Shown here piece by piece: positions 46,701 through 54,189 of a stretch of 64,000 nucleotides of DNA. Position numbers and translations under genes: made by a program. The notes beneath the pieces were generated by a model. It was not told the DNA's origin and searched no databases. It worked only from the letters and a program-made list of their open reading frames with translations. The stretch spans positions 62,001-126,000 of the forward strand of contig NZ_FOCL01000019.1 of the NCBI RefSeq assembly GCF_900110105.1. The letters run 5' to 3'. The stretch comes from Mucilaginibacter gossypiicola (lineage in GTDB: Bacteria; Bacteroidota; Bacteroidia; Sphingobacteriales; Sphingobacteriaceae). Position 1 is the first letter of the stretch; every line of letters begins with the position of its first letter.

Positions 46701-47066
46701 CACCACATCGTTTAAACTGGTGCTTTGCTCGGCTAAAACAACGTCAACTACCGAAGCATCGCCGGCAGTTTGCTCCTGCGTTACAAAGCCGATGTAGGAA
46801 AACACCAATACGGCATTGCTGTTAGGTGCATTTAAACTATAAGTTCCCTTACTATCGGTAATTGCACCTGTAGCTGTTCCTTTTACCTTAACGCTTACAC
46901 CTGGTAAACTGAGACCTTTAGCATCTTTTACGGTACCGGATATTTTTCTCGACTGGGAGTACGCATTAGGAATAAGAAAGAACAGTATCGCCAATACGCC
47001 CAGGGCATGTTTAAAGCCCTTTACGATACATACTTTTAAATAACTGCATAAGTAAATTTTATCCAT
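43755..47066 (-). CDS. SusC/RagA family TonB-dependent outer-membrane transporter
   Basis: Imports oligosaccharides through the outer membrane with its SusD partner, powered by TonB. Order: signal peptide (about 15-38, ALGVLAILFFLIPNAYSQ), carboxypeptidase-like regulatory domain (about 40-115, ISGTVKDAKGLSLPGVSVKV), TonB-box-like DVVVVGYGTQKK (about 120-131), plug (TIRIRGLGTLNNNNALVVID, ISILKDAAAASIYGSLAANG) and a 22-strand barrel to the C-terminal phenylalanine (SVGLNATF). 1103 residues is typical. The SusC-specific region 'IYGS.AANGVI.VTTK' is present, so it is not a siderophore or heme receptor. First gene of the PUL transcript, ATG 47066. Confidence 0.96.
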   Translation of the reverse strand: MDKIYLCSYLKVCIVKGFKHALGVLAILFFLIPNAYSQSRKISGTVKDAKGLSLPGVSVKVKGTATGAITDSKGTYSLNAPNSNAVLVFSYIGFVTQEQTAGDASVVDVVLAEQSTSLNDVVVVGYGTQKKVNVVGSVATISAKDLENRPVTNVSSALTGLSSGVSVMQSSGKPGADGATIRIRGLGTLNNNNALVVIDGIQGTLDAVNPDDIESISILKDAAAASIYGSLAANGVILVTTKKGSKNKTTITYSGIASKTNPTAMPSFVTDYVRHMQLVNEGYRNLGQTPVYTDATIAQWQKANADPNGLNSIGVPNYIAYPNTDWAKTIFQNNVLQDHNIALNGGNETTQYLLSAGYNGNPGTMQNTGSNKYQFRVNLQTKATKFLTVGTQTFASLQSYGLASTSNAFNYLRQTTPGVYPYYNGKYGFPSAPEESSTANNILTYLNSTGGRDQESRFNSTIFANVNLYKGLVLETKFNYQTRFEENNSYTIPLERWDFSTNTLKSAATAPAQLSTYYDFNKNYLLTWDAVLRYNTTIAKDHNIGILGGFDQYYYNYYYFDATKLGLIDPTITTLSSATTPTAATGDAYDYSLRSFFGRLNYDYKQRYLLEAVFRYDGSSKFAPANRWGFFPAFAAGWRISEEPFMQNINNYVSNLKLRASWGQTGNNVLNSSASLGNYDYMATYGTTAYSFNGAAVTGLIQSKTANQNLKWETTTTTNIGLDGSLFKGKMNFEIDAYRKYTSGILFTPTVPLTVGTATAATQNIAAISNKGIEVTLGYHGKAGDLSFNVSGNFAYNFNRVEKYKGTLQEGYATDATGASVYSSNIGQVSSGGTTRVIQGHLINEYYLYPVYKGNGSYFNADGTVNKNGGPKDGMIRTPQDMAWLQSMMDAGYKFQPGNGIGKTKIYYGDLIYGDTNNDGIYGNSYDAQLTKKSSVPKYNAGLQFNVAYKGFDCSMIWAGSFGMYYYWNDTGYNNSIVSLGNAVSTLVADNHYYYNDANPSDPANNTGAHYPRLKNTSDVQNAAVASDFYLYNASYVKLKNVQLGYTIPKRISEKWALTKIRIYVAAENLLTITKYPGLDPEIGASVGYPTMRQYSVGLNATF

Positions 47067-47606
47067 TTTGATTCATTTTGATTTGGGTGTTTTTGTTTAT
47101 TGTGATTGTTTAAAATAAAATGGAGATCAGGTGCTTATTGGTCATATATGCTATATTATTAGAGCAACTGGTCAACAAGCAAGATCATTTGGCAGATCAA
47201 TGAATTATCATCTCTTTCATGGTTTGTTTATTTTTGGTTTAAACAAAACTGACTTAAATGACCTGTTTGGAGGGGGTAATATCCTAATGAAATGGGGCGA
47301 AAATTCTAAATCACAGTGCCAAGCGCAAAAAAAATGCAGTTTATGGTTTTGTGGCGGTTGCTTTTAGCATTAAGAATAACACTTTATATTTTCTGACATT
47401 GGCACTTAAGCCAGGAGACAACTGCGCCCTGCAAAGCCAGCAAATACCAACCAATCAAACACTTACTAAAACACATTCTTAAACCTAAAGCCGAGGTTAA
47501 GCTTTTATCTAAATGTAAATTTCATAAAAGTTGATTATTATTTGGAATTAGTCTAATTAAATTATTGATTTGTGCAATCAATGTCACATTTAATCAATTT
47601 AAGATT
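47067..47606. other. Gene-free divergent control region between susC and the heme locus
   Basis: 540 bases without a convincing gene. It must hold the susC promoter (left half, no clear consensus found) and the hmu promoter with its dyad at the right end (47541-47572). A forward open frame at 47131-47367 has no family resemblance and odd composition, so it is not called. Confidence 0.6.
47541..47572 (+). promoter_or_regulatory. Putative hmu promoter with embedded operator-like dyad
   Basis: TTTG at 47541-47544 and TTGATTTG at 47565-47572 fit the Bacteroidota -33 and -7 boxes with a 20-base spacer (one mismatch in the -7 box). The spacer contains the perfect palindrome AATTAG-T-CTAATT (47546-47558). 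Placed between the two boxes upstream of heme-uptake genes, it is a good candidate site for an iron-dependent repressor of Fur or DtxR type; which one cannot be told. Confidence 0.55.
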
Positions 47607-48118
47607 ATGATCACCCTTAAAAAAGCTATAGGTTCCTGCTAACCGGCTTACTAATGCCTGTTGGATATGCTTTTTCGCAAACAAATACCGTAAAGAAAGT
47701 TGAAAACCTTAATGCAGCCGATAAAATCACTTATTTTAATCTTGAAAACGGGGCCGAAGTAAGCGAAGCTGATACGGCTAAAACCGGTTGGGACCTCGCA
47801 TTTCAGCATACCGTTATCGTTTTGCGCAGTACAGCTGAAGGGCAAATAATTTCAGATGCTTCTTTTGATAAAATAACCACCGCGCCAACAACCGGATATC
47901 AAAAAGGAAAAACAGCGCTTCCGTGGGGCAGCGGCAAAGGTTGGTACACCTATAATATGGACAATCATGTGGTTGCCCCTATTGCCGGTAAAGTGATCTT
48001 CATCCACACGGCAGCCGGTAAATATTATAAACTGGTTGTTGATAGTTATTATAAAGACGGTAGCGCAGATGGAGCGTCGGCCAATTATACATTCAGGTAT
48101 AGTGCGGTTAATTTATAG
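47607..48118 (+). CDS. HmuY-like heme-binding protein, frameshifted in the signal peptide
   Basis: HmuY proteins capture heme outside the cell. The intact part (from 47654) has the HmuY-type core: YFNLENGAEVSEADTAKTGW then DLAFQHTVIVLRS, ending in YYKLVVDSYYKDGS and YTFRYSAVNL. Starting at the ATG at 47607 the frame stops after 11 codons. One extra A in the A6 run at 47619-47624 would join that ATG to the long frame. It would then give a perfect signal peptide (MITLKKSYRFLLTGLLMPVG, cleavage after AFSQ), 171 residues in all. Without the extra base only an internal ATG at 47654 remains, with a crippled export signal. Either a real frameshift, possible phase variation, or a sequencing error. 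First gene of the heme locus. Confidence 0.75.
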
Positions 48119-48257
48119 CAAACCTTTGACGTAACCCTCCGGGCTTGTGCAATTCCATTCCTGAAATGAATGTATTTAACAAGCACGACAAGTAAACACA
48201 GCCGAAACACATCCCTGCACTACAAGGTTTAAAATCGGTATTCCCCCTTAATTGATT

Positions 48258-49106
48258 ATGAAAGTATCTATCAAGTTTATAAAAAACATATTCCTGCTTT
48301 TGCTGCTGGGATTTAGTATCCAGGTTAATGCAGCGGCACCTAAACGGATCATTACCTTAAGCGGTGCGTTAACTGAAACCGTTGATGCCCTGGGCTTTGG
48401 CAAAAGCATCGTTGCTGTTGATGTAACCAGTATCTACCCAGCCTATGTCGCCGCCTTACCAAAAGTGAGTAAGAACCGTACAGTATCTGCCGAGGGTTTA
48501 ATTTCTTTTAAACCCGATTTGGTGCTTGCTCCTGAGGGCAGTGTGTCAAAAGAAATAGCTTACCAATTGCAATCTGCCGGCATTAACCTCGTAAATATAA
48601 AACAGGAGTTTTCTGTTAACGGTTCTATAGCTTTTATCAAAGCAGTAGCCACTGCCCTTCAGGTGCCCGCAAAGGGCGAAGCTTTGGCTAAACAAACGCA
48701 GGCAAAGGTGAACAAAGCCCTTGCCGAGGTTAAAAAGAGCAATAAAACCCCGAAAGTGTTGTTCATTTATGCACGAGGCACCGGCGTTATGCTTGTTGCG
48801 GGTCAAAATACCAACATTGATGCTATCATTTCACTGGCTGGCGGCAAAAATGCAGCACAGGGATTTGACAACTTTAAGCCCTATACAACAGAGTCACTAA
48901 TTGAAGCAAACCCGGATGTGATCCTCATGTTCGATTTTGGCCTGAGCAGCCTTGGCGGTGCCGACGCTGTTTTGAAAATGCCGGGTGTAGCACAAACCAA
49001 TGCCGGTAAAAACAAAAAAATTGTACAGATGGACGGCGAACTTTTAATCAACTTCAGCGTAAGGCTTGACCGGGCTATTACCGGGCTGAATAAAAACCTG
49101 CAATGA
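48258..49106 (+). CDS. hmuT: Heme ABC transporter periplasmic binding protein (HmuT-like)
   Basis: Periplasmic heme-binding protein of the BtuF/FepB-like helical-backbone class. Signal peptide MKVSIKFIKNIFLLLLLGFS with cleavage near VNAA. The fold markers are RIITLSGALTETVDALG (about 27-43), FKPDLVLAPEGSVSKEIAYQ, ARGTGVMLVAGQNTNIDAII and NPDVILMFDFGLSSLGG. 282 residues from the ATG at 48258 (a TTG lies two codons upstream). The stop overlaps the permease start (ATGA), so they are translationally coupled. Heme rather than siderophore or B12 is inferred from the neighbouring hmuS. Confidence 0.9.
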   Translation: MKVSIKFIKNIFLLLLLGFSIQVNAAAPKRIITLSGALTETVDALGFGKSIVAVDVTSIYPAYVAALPKVSKNRTVSAEGLISFKPDLVLAPEGSVSKEIAYQLQSAGINLVNIKQEFSVNGSIAFIKAVATALQVPAKGEALAKQTQAKVNKALAEVKKSNKTPKVLFIYARGTGVMLVAGQNTNIDAIISLAGGKNAAQGFDNFKPYTTESLIEANPDVILMFDFGLSSLGGADAVLKMPGVAQTNAGKNKKIVQMDGELLINFSVRLDRAITGLNKNLQ

Positions 49107-50143
49107 AGAACGGACTTATCTATGCAATATTAGGCTTAGGGGTTTTCTTTACGGCAGCCTTGTCATTAAGCATGGGTGCCATGAAAATCCCTGTTCAGGA
49201 TGTGCTGCTTATACTGGCAAAAAAAGTATGGCTGTTTAAAAACACAGCTGTTGATGAGCAATTTGATACGGTATTAACTATTGTACGAATGCCCCGTGTA
49301 ATCATGGGCCTGCTTGTCGGTGCAGCTTTAGGTATCTCGGGCGCTGCCATACAAGGAATATTCCGCAACCCGCTTGCCGAACCGGGTTTGATCGGTATCT
49401 CTTCGGGCGCATCATTATTTGCCGTGCTCATCATCGCTGCCGAAACCGCGTTATTGGCAGGCTTAAGTAATTTGCTGGGTTATTATTTACTTGCCTTTGG
49501 TTCATTTGCCGGGGCGGGTATTGCAACACTTGTTGTTTACCAGATCTCGCGCAATGACGGTCGGCCCAATGTGGCAACAATGCTTTTAGCAGGCATAGCG
49601 GTTAACGCGCTTGCCGGGGCTTTAACCGGTTTGGTTACCTATATGGCTAATGACCAGCAGCTGCGCAATATTACTTTTTGGCTGTTAGGCAGCCTTGGCG
49701 GTGCCACCTGGCAAATTATTTTATGCCTTATACCCTTTGTAATTATTCCGTTGGTTTTATTACCAACAATGGCTAAAACACTTAATGCCTTTGCATTGGG
49801 CGAAACGCAGGCACAACAACTGGGCCTGCCGGTGGGCAGAGTGAAGCGCTGGGTGGTTATACTTTCAACCATGGCGGTGGGAGCATCAGTTGCGGTATCG
49901 GGCATCATCAGCTTTGTTGGCTTACTGGTACCGCATATGGTAAGGCTCATTTTTGGGGTGGATAACCGGCGCGTGTTACCGGCATCGGCACTAATGGGCG
50001 CGTTGATCCTAACGCTTGCCGATATGATAGCCCGCAAAGTGGTAGCTCCGGTCGAGCTCCCCATCGGTGTAATTACCGCTTTGCTTGGCACTCCCGTTTT
50101 CCTGTATATTTTGATAAAAGATAAAAAGAAAATTACCAGATAA
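49103..50143 (+). CDS. hmuU: Heme ABC transporter permease, FecCD family (HmuU-like)
   Basis: Ten-helix inner-membrane permease of the FecCD/BtuC family that carries heme into the cytosol. Family motifs: VRMPRVIMGLLVGAALGISG (about 62-81), GIFRNPLAEPGLIGISSGAS (about 86-105), GIISFVGLLVPHMVRLIFG (about 263-281) and the C-terminal PVELPIGVITALLGTPVF. 346 residues is normal. Overlaps hmuT by 4 bases and precedes the ATPase by a one-base gap after its stop, so it is certainly one operon. Confidence 0.93.
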   Translation: MKNGLIYAILGLGVFFTAALSLSMGAMKIPVQDVLLILAKKVWLFKNTAVDEQFDTVLTIVRMPRVIMGLLVGAALGISGAAIQGIFRNPLAEPGLIGISSGASLFAVLIIAAETALLAGLSNLLGYYLLAFGSFAGAGIATLVVYQISRNDGRPNVATMLLAGIAVNALAGALTGLVTYMANDQQLRNITFWLLGSLGGATWQIILCLIPFVIIPLVLLPTMAKTLNAFALGETQAQQLGLPVGRVKRWVVILSTMAVGASVAVSGIISFVGLLVPHMVRLIFGVDNRRVLPASALMGALILTLADMIARKVVAPVELPIGVITALLGTPVFLYILIKDKKKITR

Positions 50144-50144
50144 G

Positions 50145-50945
50145 ATGCTTACAGTTGAAAATGTAACTTATAAAGCCGGTAAACATACCCTTGTAAAGGA
50201 TATATCCTTTATGGTACATCCCGGAGAGGTAATGGTGATACTTGGCGCTAATGGCGCAGGGAAGTCATCGTTGATGCGTTTGCTCAGCGCCGAAAAAAAG
50301 CCATCGGTCGGGTCAATCACGTTATCAGGAAAAGTGTTGAACAGTTATACAGCAAAAGAACTGGCATTAAAGCGGGCTATCCTCAATCAGCAAAACATCA
50401 TCAACCTCGATTTTTTGGCGATGGATATTGTGCAGATGGGACGCTATCCCCACTACAGCAATAAACCTGCAGCGCATGATCTTGATATTATTACCGAGGT
50501 AATGGCCATCACAGGCACAACACATATGGCCGACCGCTCATTCCTGTGGTTATCCGGCGGCGAACAGCAACGCGTACACCTGGCAAGGGTATTAGCCCAA
50601 ATCTGGGATACGCCTGAAGCATTATTGCTATTGGACGAACCTGTATCAGGTATGGACATCCTGTACCAGCAGCAAACGCTATCACTGGCAGCCATGCTGG
50701 CAAAAAAAGGATTCATGGTAGTGGCCATATTGCATGATATTAACCTTGCCGCTCAATATGCTGATAATATCATGATGCTGAAAAACGGACGCAAATGGTA
50801 TCACGGCTCGCCTGCCGAAATACTGAATACCAAAAGCATTTACGATGTTTTTGAAGCTGAGGCTGATGTTTTCACCAATCCTAACACGCTTAAACAACTT
50901 ATTATGCCTAAGGTGATGATACACCAGGCACAAACTACAGTTTAA
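50145..50945 (+). CDS. hmuV: Heme ABC transporter ATP-binding protein (HmuV-like)
   Basis: Cytosolic ATPase that powers the permease. Walker A GANGAGKSS (about 34-42), Q-loop in ILNQQNIINLDF, signature LSGGEQQRVHLARVLAQI, Walker B LLLLDEPVSGMD, and switch His in ILHDINLA are all intact. At 266 residues it matches HmuV/BhuV; heme specificity is inferred from the adjacent hmuS gene. It begins immediately after the permease stop and is followed 19 bases later by the HmuS gene. Confidence 0.93.
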   Translation: MLTVENVTYKAGKHTLVKDISFMVHPGEVMVILGANGAGKSSLMRLLSAEKKPSVGSITLSGKVLNSYTAKELALKRAILNQQNIINLDFLAMDIVQMGRYPHYSNKPAAHDLDIITEVMAITGTTHMADRSFLWLSGGEQQRVHLARVLAQIWDTPEALLLLDEPVSGMDILYQQQTLSLAAMLAKKGFMVVAILHDINLAAQYADNIMMLKNGRKWYHGSPAEILNTKSIYDVFEAEADVFTNPNTLKQLIMPKVMIHQAQTTV

Positions 50946-50964
50946 AACCCTACACACAATAAAT

Positions 50965-51981
50965 ATGGAAACCATATCATTAAAAGAACAATATCTTGCT
51001 TTTAAAGCCGAAAACCCGAAGAAAAGGATCCGCGATATAGCTGCTGCCCTAAATGTAAGCGAAGCCGAATTACTGATGACTAGCCTAGGCGAAAACGTAA
51101 TCATTCTTGAAAATAAATTTGAGGACCTGCTAAAAGAGATCACTTCATTAGGTTACGTTATGGCCCTCACCCGTAATGAATATTGCGTTCATGAGCGCAA
51201 GGGCGTTTACGAAAAAGTTTCATTTAGCCCGCATGCAGGTTTGGTTTTAGGACCAGATATCGACCTGCGTTTGTTCATGAGCCAGTGGAAATTAGGTTTT
51301 GCCGTAGAAGACAATAACCTTAAAAGCTTCCAGTTTTTTGATGGCAACGGGGTAGCCATACATAAAATCTATCTCACAGATAAAAGCAACACCGAAAAAT
51401 ATCCGGAACTGGTTGCCCGCTTCCGGAAAGCAGATCAGCAAGCAGTAGCTTTATTGCCAGTCCCTGCTCCTGTTAAAACCTCATTGCCAGATGGCGAAAT
51501 TGATGTTGCCGCATTTCAACAAGCTTGGATAGCTTTACAGGATACCCACGAATTTTTTGGCTTACTAAAGCGTTTTAATCTTAACCGAACCCAGGCCCTA
51601 AGGCTTGCTCCTACCGGCTTTGCCAAACAAATTAATACCGATGATTTTAAGGCAGTAATGCAAAAGTGTTCGGTAAAACAGATCCCGGTTATGGTGTTTG
51701 TGGGCAATCACGGCTGCATCCAGATCCATACAGGCACAGTTACACGCATTGTAGAAATGGATGTTTGGTTCAACGTGCTTGATCCTGAGTTTAACCTGCA
51801 TTTACGCATGGATGCGATTGCTTCGGTATGGCATGTTGTTAAACCATCAAGCGATGGCAACATTAACTCTCTTGAACTTTTTAACAGCGAAGGTGAAATG
51901 ATTGTCCAGATGTTTGGCAAACGCAAACCTGGCCTTCCCGAACTTATTGAGTGGCGCGAAGTTTTGGCTGAGATTGCCTAA
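50965..51981 (+). CDS. hmuS: Hemin-degrading factor (HmuS/HemS/ChuS family)
   Basis: Cytosolic protein that binds and breaks down imported heme to release iron. It has the two tandem structural repeats of the family (about 15-170 and 185-335). The N-terminal repeat shows RIRDIAAALNVSEAELLMTS and the C-terminal repeat shows VMVFVGNHGCIQIHTGTV with GKRKPGLPELIEWREV. 338 residues equals HemS/ChuS (about 340). It closes the hmuT-U-V-S operon and identifies the ABC system as heme-specific. Immediately followed by a 52-bp perfect palindrome that probably ends transcription. Confidence 0.93.
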   Translation: METISLKEQYLAFKAENPKKRIRDIAAALNVSEAELLMTSLGENVIILENKFEDLLKEITSLGYVMALTRNEYCVHERKGVYEKVSFSPHAGLVLGPDIDLRLFMSQWKLGFAVEDNNLKSFQFFDGNGVAIHKIYLTDKSNTEKYPELVARFRKADQQAVALLPVPAPVKTSLPDGEIDVAAFQQAWIALQDTHEFFGLLKRFNLNRTQALRLAPTGFAKQINTDDFKAVMQKCSVKQIPVMVFVGNHGCIQIHTGTVTRIVEMDVWFNVLDPEFNLHLRMDAIASVWHVVKPSSDGNINSLELFNSEGEMIVQMFGKRKPGLPELIEWREVLAEIA

Positions 51982-52011
51982 AACATTAATTAATTTTAGT
52001 GTATAACACCT

Positions 52012-52063
52012 ATTAACAAAAGAGCCTGTTTTATTGTACAATAAAACAGGCTCTTTTGTTAAT
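52012..52063. terminator. 52-bp perfect palindrome, bidirectional terminator
   Basis: Bases 52012-52063 are an exact inverted repeat with 26-base arms (ATTAACAAAAGAGCCTGTTT onward), centred on TTGTACAA. A/T runs flank a G+C block on both sides, as expected for a terminator serving convergent hmuS and DUF2200 genes. The stem is unusually long and has no unpaired loop in the DNA. Confidence 0.9.
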
Positions 52064-52084
52064 TCTCTAAATGGCAAGCGGCTC

Positions 52085-52435
52085 TTATTTCCGCAAAATC
52101 TTATCCATTAACTTTCCCTTTGCTAATTCATCAATCAACTTATCTAAATAACGGACCTTCTGCATCAGTTTATCTTCAATTTCTTCAACACGATATCCAC
52201 AAATTACACCTGTAATTTTTGAAACATTGGGGTTTAATTGCGGGGCTCCTGCAAAAAAGTCTTCAAAGTTGGTTTTATCATCGATATGTTTTTGCAGCAT
52301 ATCTGTATCATAACCGGTTAGCCAAAATATAACTTCATTTACTTCGGCTTTTGTACGGCCTTTTTTCTCCGCTTTTAGGATATAATGCGGATAGACACTC
52401 GCAAAAGACATTTTATATACTCTTGAATTATCCAT
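52085..52435 (-). CDS. DUF2200 family protein
   Basis: 116-residue cytosolic protein of the DUF2200 family (YdhG-neighbour type), with the family opening VYKMSFASVYPHYILKAEKK. Also present are EVIFWLTGYDTDMLQKHI, the FFAGAPQLNPN block and GVICGYRVEEIEDKLMQKVR. Function is unknown. Length and all blocks match the family, so it is intact. Own gene unit, ATG 52435, convergent with hmuS. Confidence 0.9.
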   Translation of the reverse strand: MDNSRVYKMSFASVYPHYILKAEKKGRTKAEVNEVIFWLTGYDTDMLQKHIDDKTNFEDFFAGAPQLNPNVSKITGVICGYRVEEIEDKLMQKVRYLDKLIDELAKGKLMDKILRK

Positions 52436-52487
52436 CTTACAACTTAATTTTCAACCTGTCTTTAAATTATAACTCTTACAAAAATTA

Positions 52488-54020
52488 TCAGTCGTTGTAA
52501 GGATGCCGGTAATCGCCCCATGGATGCTTAACTGTACGTTTAAGCGGAATTTGCATCCCTCCTGTTTTCTCCAGCCAATCATACAAATCATTTGCCAGCT
52601 TCTTTACCGTTTCTTCATATTCCGGCCTGTCAATTAGGTTAACGCTTTCAGCAGGATCTTTTTCGAGATCGTAAAGTTCGTTGGTATCCCATACGCCCTG
52701 GTTCCTGATGTATTTAAATTTATCTGTCCTCACGCCATAAATAACCGGTGTCATCGGGAAATCGTATTCCCAGTAATATTCATAAAAGATTTTATCGCGC
52801 CATTTAGTGGAGTCGCCCTTCAACAGCGGAATAATAGAACTTCCTGGCATGGTAGCAGGCTTCTGCAGACCGGCCGCCTGCAGAATGGTTGGCGCTACAT
52901 CCACATTCTGGATCATTTTGCTGATAGCCTGGCCACCTTTAAAAAGCTCCGGGCAACGGGCCAAAAATGGCACTTTAACCGATTCTTCATAAAAATGGCG
53001 TTTATCGATCAAACCATGCTCGCCAAAGCTAAAGCCATTATCACCCATATAAATAACCAGGGTATTCTGATCGAGACCTTCCTGCTTCAGATAATCCATA
53101 ACTGCGCCAACACTTTCATCAACAGCCAGCAAAGTTTCACAATAATCCCTTACCAACTCTTCTATTGGCTGGTGTGTATGATACAGATAATCCACCCCGT
53201 GCCAGCTATAACGCTGTTGTTTTACCCATTCGGGCCAGCCCAGTTTTTTGTAGGCATCAGTTTGGGTTTGGTAAAACGTGGATGGTAAGGTATACGGCAA
53301 ATTTTTGTATAATCCGCGGTGCCTTTTGGCCGGCTGCATTGGCGCGTGTACTGCCTTGTGCGAGAGGTATAAAAAGAACGGTTTCGATTTATCCCTTTTT
53401 TTAAGCCAGCCAAGTGCATGTTCAGTAAGCAGGTCGGTGATATAAGTAGAGTCACCGTATGTTACCCGTTTCCCATTAATATTTAGCGTAGGGTTATAAT
53501 ATACACCCTGCCCGCGAAAGCTTTCCCATTGGTTAAAACCAGGACGAGGATGGTCATCATCATCGCCCATATGCCATTTGCCAAAGAAACCGGTTTGATA
53601 GCCTGCCTTTTGAAGATATTCAGGAAAGTAAGTCAGATTAGGCGGCTCGGGTGCATTATTATCTACAATGGTATGTACATGAGAATACGCACCTGTTAAT
53701 ATTGAAGCACGACTGGGCGAACATAAAGATGTGGTTACAAAAGCATTTTTAAACCAGGCCCCCTCTGCATATAACTTATCGAGATTTGGCGTTTTGAGCC
53801 AGGGCACCCGGCCGGTAAAACCCATAAAATCATAGCGATGATCATCCGTAAGGATAAAGATCACATTTCTTGGTTTTTCACCTTTTATTTTAGGTAAGGA
53901 TTGCACTTGTTTTTTTACCTGTGCTATGACCTCCCCGCCTATCATTACAAATGCCAATAAAAATGTTAGCGTGCAAAATACAGGTAAGCAGCGCTTTGTC
54001 TTTAGATTCATTATATACAT
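52488..54020 (-). CDS. Secreted sulfatase (type I, formylglycine-dependent)
   Basis: Removes sulfate esters from a sulfated glycan or small molecule outside the cytosol. The signal region is MNLKTKRCLPVFCTLTFLLA; ATGs at 54020 and 54011 are both possible. Sulfatase motifs: metal-binding FILTDDHRYDFMG (about 55-67), active-site LCSPSRASILTG with Cys100 in the C-x-P-S-R signature for formylglycine conversion, GKWHMGDDDDHP, YMGDNGFSFGEHGL (metal and acid/base) and YDLEKDPAESVNL at the end. 510 residues. No maturase (FGE or anSME) lies in the window, so it is supplied elsewhere. Closest style is to iduronate-sulfatase/choline-sulfatase-like S1 subfamilies. It is 5 kb from the PUL and probably not part of it. 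Confidence 0.9.
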   Translation of the reverse strand: MYIMNLKTKRCLPVFCTLTFLLAFVMIGGEVIAQVKKQVQSLPKIKGEKPRNVIFILTDDHRYDFMGFTGRVPWLKTPNLDKLYAEGAWFKNAFVTTSLCSPSRASILTGAYSHVHTIVDNNAPEPPNLTYFPEYLQKAGYQTGFFGKWHMGDDDDHPRPGFNQWESFRGQGVYYNPTLNINGKRVTYGDSTYITDLLTEHALGWLKKRDKSKPFFLYLSHKAVHAPMQPAKRHRGLYKNLPYTLPSTFYQTQTDAYKKLGWPEWVKQQRYSWHGVDYLYHTHQPIEELVRDYCETLLAVDESVGAVMDYLKQEGLDQNTLVIYMGDNGFSFGEHGLIDKRHFYEESVKVPFLARCPELFKGGQAISKMIQNVDVAPTILQAAGLQKPATMPGSSIIPLLKGDSTKWRDKIFYEYYWEYDFPMTPVIYGVRTDKFKYIRNQGVWDTNELYDLEKDPAESVNLIDRPEYEETVKKLANDLYDWLEKTGGMQIPLKRTVKHPWGDYRHPYND

Positions 54021-54189
54021 GTTAGTCTTATTTTAGCGGCCTCAAGCCGGATAACCAACCCATCCCTATTCAGAATCTAAAGTACTTGGAAAAAATTAAT
54101 TGAACTTACTTGCGGGATATTTTTTTATTCAGATTTTACCGGGTACCGCCTACACTGGAATAGTATGGGGGCAGTTTTAATGATACCGG

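Noticed and set aside
43755..47066. SusC homologue as the outer-membrane heme receptor of the hmu operon
   Set aside because: It is on the opposite strand, paired with SusD and glycosidases, and has SusC-type plug motifs rather than heme-receptor features.
47131..47367. Forward open frame in the susC-hmu gap
   Set aside because: Cys- and Gly-rich end, no recognisable fold, and sits in the control region of two divergent operons.
52488..54020. Sulfatase as part of the fucose PUL
   Set aside because: It lies 5 kb away behind the heme operon and DUF2200, with no shared promoter; no evidence links it to the PUL.
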